Source: CANLBN01 sp047634655
GTDB lineage: Bacteria; Pseudomonadota; Gammaproteobacteria; Pseudomonadales; Cellvibrionaceae
Assembly (NCBI GenBank): GCA_047634655.1
Contig: JBLIHY010000087.1
Location: 1-8,845, forward strand
Length of the DNA: 8,845 nt
Reading direction: 5' to 3'
The notes under the pieces were generated by a model. The model did no database searches. It was not told where the DNA came from and worked only from the letters and a program-made list of their open reading frames with translations. The position numbers and the translations under genes were made by a program. How positions within the stretch are numbered: the first letter of the stretch is position 1; every line of letters begins with the position of its first letter. Shown piece by piece: positions 5,191 to 8,845 of the stretch.

Positions 5191-5868
5191 AGGAATAGTA
5201 AGCCTGCGTTGCGCTGACAGGGATTCCCGGTCCAATGTCTCCAGCATATGGATTAAATGACCACTGGATCTCGAAACGCGCTGCATCAAAAATTGAGCCA
5301 CCTCGTTGGGCAACAGCAAGCCCTGTTTTTTTGCACGGTACTGCAACAGTTGTATCTTTTCCGCCTCAGTGAGCGAGTGGAGCTGATAAAGCGCCAGCGA
5401 TTGGAATCGAGATTTAAGATCCGGCAGTTGTAGAGCTAGTTGCCGAATAGGCAAATGGCTACCGATAATCAGCGGTTTGCCAGCATCTTTCAGTCGATTG
5501 AACAGATGAAACAGATGCCGCTCCCAAACCGCCGATCCAGCGATGCTCTGAACGTCATCGATGCAAACCAGATCCATCTTTTCCACATCCTCGACCACCG
5601 ACTCTGGCTGACAGTTTGCCAGCATTCCCAGGGGTAAATACTGTATCGCCCGCTGTGATTGCTGGTTTTGTATCGCCTCTAGAAGATGCGTGACACCAGA
5701 GCCCTGCGAACCCCAGAGGAAAAAGCTGTCCGCATCGGAATGCGGGGAAAGTTTCTGAAGATAGTCAACCAGCGATCGATTAGCCTCGCTGACGTAGGTA
5801 TTGGAGAAACTGGCACTGCGTTCCAGAGATATGCAAAGGGGGAGTTGTTTGACCACGTGAAAAAGCAT
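5164..5868 (-). CDS. hda: Hda, DnaA regulatory inactivator
   Basis: 234 residues, close to E. coli Hda. With the DNA-loaded beta clamp it stimulates ATP hydrolysis by DnaA and prevents re-initiation. The N-terminus carries the clamp-binding motif QLPL (residues 8-11). The AAA+ part shows the P-loop region GSQGSGVTHLL, Walker B LVCIDDVQSI, then WERHLFHLFNRL, the LPDLKSRF segment and the C-terminal LTIPFVK typical of Hda. The open frame extends to 5952, but that part overlaps the upstream gene in another frame. ATG 5868 lies 5 nt after that gene's stop, with GAGG touching the ATG. A GTG at 5856, 12 nt past GAGG, would also keep the clamp motif (MVKQLPL) and is a fair alternative. The second gene of a two-gene operon. 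The C-terminus (VLDL) has been altered by a 22-bp duplication. Confidence 0.95.
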   Translation of the reverse strand: MLFHVVKQLPLCISLERSASFSNTYVSEANRSLVDYLQKLSPHSDADSFFLWGSQGSGVTHLLEAIQNQQSQRAIQYLPLGMLANCQPESVVEDVEKMDLVCIDDVQSIAGSAVWERHLFHLFNRLKDAGKPLIIGSHLPIRQLALQLPDLKSRFQSLALYQLHSLTEAEKIQLLQYRAKKQGLLLPNEVAQFLMQRVSRSSGHLIHMLETLDRESLSAQRRLTIPFVKTVLDL

Positions 5869-5873
5869 CCTCG

Positions 5874-7073
5874 CTACTGCCAGAGAAATTCCAGAACCGG
5901 GAGAGCCGGCTCGACCGGTTCCGCCGCGGATTCTGTTCCGGGAGGCATCCAACTGTCCACAACTGGGGAATCTATCGAGTTAGAATCGGTACTGATCAGA
6001 GTTGCTATTTTAATAACTTCTAGCGGCTGCCAGGAGGGCTCGGCAGGTTCTACTTGCACCAGTTTTTGATTCAGTGCCAGAATACTCAACAACTTGTCGA
6101 GCTCATCATTGAGCTCAATTTTGACCTGCAAGTGCGGATAATTTACGCGAGACAGTGAAGATGATTGGACCAGGCTCAGCGAATCCAGGTAGTCGAGCAG
6201 CTGGCGGTAATCACTGAAGTTGGTCACATTGTTTACCTGAATCACCATTTGATTATCGCTAGTATTGGTACCGGGAACCACCGCATAAATATTAGCAAAA
6301 TAATCGGTCACTTTATTAACAACGTCCCGACTGACTTCGTCCAGGCGCTCGCCGCGACTATTGAAATAAAACGTCCGCTCATTGTGGAGTAACAGAGCAT
6401 TGAGCACCCATCCAGAAGAATCCCTGCGAAAGCGGCCGGCCAGAACCCCGTCGAAGGGATAGCGGCTGGCCGCCGCTAGAATACTGCTATCATCCAGAGC
6501 CCACAGCAGAGGGGCTGGGAGAGCAGAGCGATCTTGCAGGTCCAGAATCGGCCGCAAAATCGGTAAACCGCGATCCTCGGCAGCCGCCCGCAAACTCTTT
6601 TCAACGAGGCCTTGCTCAGTGTCGTAGGCTTTCTCAAAATCGGATTGAACCGCCGTCCATAGCAGAACTTCCGGGCGGTTTTCAGACCACAGGGGCAATT
6701 GCGCCTGCTTCAATATATTTTCTAGAGGGGTCTGACTAAAGCGCATCAATAATGAATTAGCGGGCTGTTCCTCGCCCAGGATCGTGATGGTTTCTTCGGT
6801 TGATTGATAACGGAATTCATAAAGATATCGCGAGGTATTATTGACCGCTCGCCGCACTAGCGGGTGCTCCAATACGGTTTTCGTACCCGAAAGGCGAACA
6901 AAAATTGTCTCCAGCGCACTGGATGCAACCTTGCGGCGCGCCTCCTCACTTTGATTGACTACCAGCGCTTCCACCGTAAAAAGATCAACCGTTCTCTCGG
7001 CCAATGCAGACGCGGGAGCGATAAGCGCCCCCAATAATGACAGTACCAATATAAACGAATGAAAAGATAACAT
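5874..7073 (-). CDS. DUF2066 domain-containing exported protein
   Basis: 399 residues. Residues 1-25 are a Sec signal peptide (hydrophobic core FILVLSLLGALIAP, cleavage after SALA), so the protein is periplasmic or envelope-associated. The mature start ERTVDLFTVEALVVNQSEEAR, followed by FVRLSG and RYLYEFRYQ, is typical of the DUF2066 family, usually encoded next to hda in gammaproteobacteria. The family's function is unknown. The middle (RPEVLLWTAVQ, PFDGVLAGRFRRDSSGWVL) keeps the usual order, and the C-terminal part is acidic and ends EFLWQ. The TAG stop lies 5 nt before hda, so the two are co-transcribed and probably translationally coupled. No clear ribosome-binding site precedes ATG 7073. 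In many relatives purM lies divergently upstream; here a gene-free gap and tRNAs follow instead. Confidence 0.88.
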   Translation of the reverse strand: MLSFHSFILVLSLLGALIAPASALAERTVDLFTVEALVVNQSEEARRKVASSALETIFVRLSGTKTVLEHPLVRRAVNNTSRYLYEFRYQSTEETITILGEEQPANSLLMRFSQTPLENILKQAQLPLWSENRPEVLLWTAVQSDFEKAYDTEQGLVEKSLRAAAEDRGLPILRPILDLQDRSALPAPLLWALDDSSILAAASRYPFDGVLAGRFRRDSSGWVLNALLLHNERTFYFNSRGERLDEVSRDVVNKVTDYFANIYAVVPGTNTSDNQMVIQVNNVTNFSDYRQLLDYLDSLSLVQSSSLSRVNYPHLQVKIELNDELDKLLSILALNQKLVQVEPAEPSWQPLEVIKIATLISTDSNSIDSPVVDSWMPPGTESAAEPVEPALPVLEFLWQ

Positions 7074-7376
7074 AGGGCGATAGAGGCAACTAAGTGAGAA
7101 AATCAGGGCTTATTGAGGTCAAGTAAACCAGTTTGACACAACTGCTAAGTTGAAATCCACTGCCACCCGCCGACAGCCCAAAAGCCCGCGAGGAAACCGG
7201 CATCAATTGCCGAACTGGTGCCGAATACTTGCACAATCGACCGGCAGTTCACGATACCAATAACGACTCGAAAGGGCTGCAAAGAATCGCCACAACCAGA
7301 TAGGCCGATCCGCTATTCGCTATTTCAAATTGCCACTACCAAGAGGGTTTTGCTAGGATTTTTCCAGTTATTGGGC

Positions 7377-7382
7377 TAGAAT
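7377..7382 (+). promoter_or_regulatory. Candidate -10 element for the tRNA operon
   Basis: TAGAAT followed by the G/C-rich GCTGCCC, the discriminator type seen at stringently controlled stable-RNA promoters. No good -35 lies 16-18 nt upstream (the nearest, TTGCTA, is 21 nt away). It would give a leader of about 130 nt. Confidence 0.3.
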
Positions 7383-7437
7383 GCTGCCCTGTTTTAAGCG
7401 GGGTTCGGCTAGCGCAAAGCCACCGATAGTTAGGGGC

Positions 7438-7474
7438 GATACGCAAATCAATCAGCGCGATTAATTTGCGTATC
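7438..7474. repeat. 37-nt near-perfect hairpin upstream of tRNA-Cys
   Basis: Outer arms GATACGCAAAT (7438-7448) and ATTTGCGTATC (7464-7474) pair perfectly over 11 bp. After one C-A mismatch, AATC and GATT add 4 bp around the loop AGCGC. There is no U-tract, so it is not a standard terminator. It could be a REP-type element, a regulator site or a leader RNA structure. Confidence 0.6.
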
Positions 7475-7521
7475 CGGTTACGATTTACCGGTATGGATAG
7501 AAAGATTACTTGTATAGAAAA

Positions 7522-7595
7522 GGCGCGGTGGCAGAGTGGTTATGCAGCGGACTGCAACTCCGTGTACGCCGGTTCGATTCCGACCCGCGCCTCCA
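7522..7595 (+). tRNA. tRNA-Cys (GCA)
   Basis: 74 nt including an encoded CCA. The acceptor stem is GGCGCGG/CCGCGCC with discriminator U73, the identity base for cysteine tRNAs. The anticodon arm GCGGA-CTGCAAC-TCCGT places anticodon GCA at 7554-7556. The T loop TTCGATT is standard, but the T stem (GCCGG with CCGAC) has a C-A mismatch at the second pair. It is followed 55 nt later by tRNA-Leu, the same Cys-Leu order as in the E. coli glyW-cysT-leuZ operon; the tRNA-Gly of that operon is not seen here. Confidence 0.95.
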
Positions 7596-7650
7596 CTTTC
7601 AGGTAATCGCAGGCCCAGCGGCCTCGCTTTAAAAATTGATCTCCTCAATT

Positions 7651-7738
7651 GCCCGGGTGGTGGAATTGGTAGACACAGGAGACTTAAAATCTCCCGACTT
7701 AATAAGTCGTGCCGGTTCAATTCCGGCTCCGGGCACCA
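7651..7738 (+). tRNA. tRNA-Leu (UAA)
   Basis: 88 nt including an encoded CCA, with the long variable arm of a class II tRNA (CGACT-TAATA-AGTCG). The acceptor stem is GCCCGGG pairing with TCCGGGC. The anticodon stem is GGAGA/TCTCC with loop CTTAAAA, giving anticodon TAA. The T arm CCGGTTCAATTCCGG is regular. Probably co-transcribed with tRNA-Cys and ended by the terminator just downstream. Confidence 0.96.
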
Positions 7739-7778
7739 TTTTAACATCCAGCTCTATCCAACAATACTATCCTGAAAG

Positions 7779-7799
7779 CCCCGTAATTCGGGGATTTTT
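7779..7799 (+). terminator. Rho-independent terminator of the tRNA operon
   Basis: CCCCG-TAATT-CGGGG hairpin followed by ATTTTT and then GGTTTT, 40 nt past tRNA-Leu. The GC-rich stem and U-tract are in the right order on the plus strand. Confidence 0.8.
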
Positions 7800-7871
7800 G
7801 GTTTTATCTCCCGTGCATACAGCCAAGAATCAAGGGGTCACATGAAATCGGGTCAATCAAGGTGTCTGAAC

Positions 7872-7896
7872 CGAATGGCACTTCCTTAAGCCCAAG
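7872..7896 (+). repeat. Left terminal inverted repeat of the IS4-family element
   Basis: 25 nt beginning CGAATGGCACTT and ending GCCCAAG; an exact inverted match to 8696-8720. Confidence 0.9.
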
Positions 7897-7912
7897 CGAT
7901 TGATCTTGTTTA

Positions 7913-8650
7913 CTAATTTTGCGGTTCATGACTTTTCGTTTTCCATTTTTGCTTTTCAGGATGACCATATTTTCGAATCCTTTCTCTCACCTCATTTCTC
8001 GGTTTTGATAGTACTTTGTACGGTTTGGGCCGTCGTTTTACTTCACGCGGCTCGATCCTTCCTGGTCGATGACCAACTGTATTTTCAGCGATCAATACAC
8101 ATAGCACAGAGAGACTTTCGTCGTCAGCAATATCACCCTGTTGCTGACGAAACGCTAACCATATTTGCAAGCTGTGTTTGAAACTGATTTGCCGGGGAAG
8201 CACGTCTGCCAAAGCAGCTGATTGCGCCATGACTAATCGGATTAAGTTATAGGCCAGCAAGTATACCCACATTTCTTTTTCAATCATCTCTGGTGATTTA
8301 CAGCTGAATGTCTCCATACCCATCATTGTCTTGATGTTTCGAAAATCCAGCTCCACATGCCAACGATCTTTCGTTGCCAAGTTTGTAAGAGAAAGTTTAC
8401 TGGCCTCCTTCGGTGAAAACATCGTTGTCACCAATATTTTGTTACCCACTTTGAGTTCACGCATTGTCAGTGTGCTGGGGGCATCACGATAACTCTGTTC
8501 TGTCATCCAGTCGGGCTTTTTGACCGGTTTCTGATATGTTATTAGGTGATCTTTGTTGCCAAGTTTTTGTCCTTTGCGAAAATCGGTCTTTGTTTTACGA
8601 TTAATATCCAATTTGGCTGGCCTCTCGGCGATTGCTATTTTTTTTCGCAA
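7913..8650 (-). pseudogene. IS4-family transposase, C-terminal half only
   Basis: 245 codons read from a TTG at 8650 that follows an in-frame TGA, so this is a remnant and not a true start. Recognisable IS4-type features are TDFRKGQKLGNKDHLI, PDWMTEQSY, STLTMRELKV, and the C-terminal catalytic segment DRWHVELDFRNIKTMMGM with SPEMIEKEMWVYLLAYNLIR. In the YREK signature the R, the catalytic E and the K are present at the right spacing, but the tyrosine position is threonine. The N-terminal half with the first two catalytic aspartates is missing, while the right inverted repeat lies only 46 bp upstream, which points to an internal deletion. The basic C-terminal tail is normal for this group. It cannot encode an active enzyme. 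Confidence 0.88.
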
Positions 8651-8695
8651 TCAGTTTATCACCAAGCCAGACTTTTTCTCTTTAGCATTCAATAA

Positions 8696-8720
8696 CTTGG
8701 GCTTAAGGAAGTGCCATTCG
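8696..8720 (-). repeat. Right terminal inverted repeat of the IS4-family element
   Basis: 25 nt, the exact reverse complement of 7872-7896. Confidence 0.9.
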
Positions 8721-8845
8721 TGCCTGAACCCTTGATTCATTTCAGTCGTCCAATGAAGTTTTTTTAATATGTAGGTGGTACGCTTAGGACTTAAGTTCAT
8801 CGTACTTAATCGCGAGCGCATAAACTAAAATATACCAGGCATACA

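Larger units (their letters stand above)
7074..7521. other. Gene-free stretch between the DUF2066 gene and tRNA-Cys
   Basis: No protein gene is recognised on either strand. It should contain the promoter of the DUF2066-hda operon (minus) and of the tRNAs (plus). A TTGACA at 7133-7138 has no matching -10. The main structure is the hairpin at 7438-7474, followed by CCGGT/ACCGG (7474-7491). Confidence 0.5.
7855..8737 (-). mobile_element. Internally deleted IS4-family insertion sequence
   Basis: A roughly 880-bp element bounded by terminal inverted repeats. The inner 25 bp (7872-7896 and 8696-8720) are identical in inverted orientation and contain ATGGCACTTCCTTAAGCC. Similarity continues outward less perfectly to AATCAAGG on both sides, so outer ends near 7855 and 8737 are estimates and no target duplication can be read with certainty. 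The only gene is the C-terminal half of an IS4-type transposase. Intact relatives are about 1.4-1.6 kb, so the interior has been deleted while both ends remain. A full-length copy elsewhere could still move it. Confidence 0.8.

Noticed and set aside
5869..5952. Longer N-terminus for Hda
   Set aside because: The extra 28 residues overlap the DUF2066 gene in another frame and do not resemble Hda, which begins just before the clamp-binding motif.
7133..7161. Plus-strand promoter starting from TTGACA at 7133
   Set aside because: The hexamer 17 nt downstream is TCCACT, not a -10 element, and no gene follows closely.
7478..7845. Open frames over the tRNA genes
   Set aside because: They are readings through tRNA-Cys and tRNA-Leu, not proteins.
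1..8845. CRISPR array, phage or toxin-antitoxin system
   Set aside because: No regularly spaced direct repeats, phage structural genes or small paired genes were seen.

Overview
The window looks like a chromosomal segment of a gammaproteobacterium, probably marine. The support is the purE-purK pair, an Hda protein directly behind a DUF2066 exported protein, a tRNA-Cys/tRNA-Leu pair and the style of its mobile elements. I cannot name a genus. The housekeeping genes look intact. Between them lie decayed accessory DNA and short repeats.

Layout. 1-1501 (minus): purE followed by purK, overlapping by 4 nt; purK runs off the left edge. 1502-1924: no gene. It holds two inverted copies of a 32-nt REP-like sequence, a 10-bp-stem hairpin and a 22-nt palindrome. 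1925-2373 (minus): the C-terminal scrap of a REP-associated (RAYT-type) transposase, abutting the first ~100 codons of a type VI secretion vgrG. 2319-2897 (minus): hcp, whose frame runs past its expected stop into vgrG. 2898-3283: AT-rich gap. 3284-4090 (minus): an exported S1/P1-type nuclease with all nine zinc ligands. 4091-4627: no recognisable gene. 4628-5104 (plus): a DoxX-family membrane protein. 5105-5163: a perfect DnaA box and one unit of a 22-bp tandem duplication. 5164-7073 (minus): a DUF2066 exported protein and hda, 5 nt apart. 7074-7521: no protein gene, one strong hairpin. 7522-7738 (plus): tRNA-Cys and tRNA-Leu, followed by a terminator. About 7855-8737: an internally deleted IS4-family element with 25-bp perfect inverted repeats. 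8738-8845: nothing recognised.

How the genes work together. PurE and PurK act in succession in the AIR-to-CAIR step of purine synthesis. Hda down-regulates DnaA-ATP after replication starts, and its upstream partner is an exported protein of unknown function. hcp and vgrG are an orphan tube/spike pair with no other type VI genes in view. With vgrG cut to about 100 codons the pair cannot make a spike, so this looks like a decaying island worked over by repeats and transposases. I see no convincing new multi-gene system. The notable signals are the REP/RAYT scar, the damaged hcp-vgrG pair, the tandem duplication that moved the hda stop with a DnaA box beside it, and the hairpin in front of the tRNAs.
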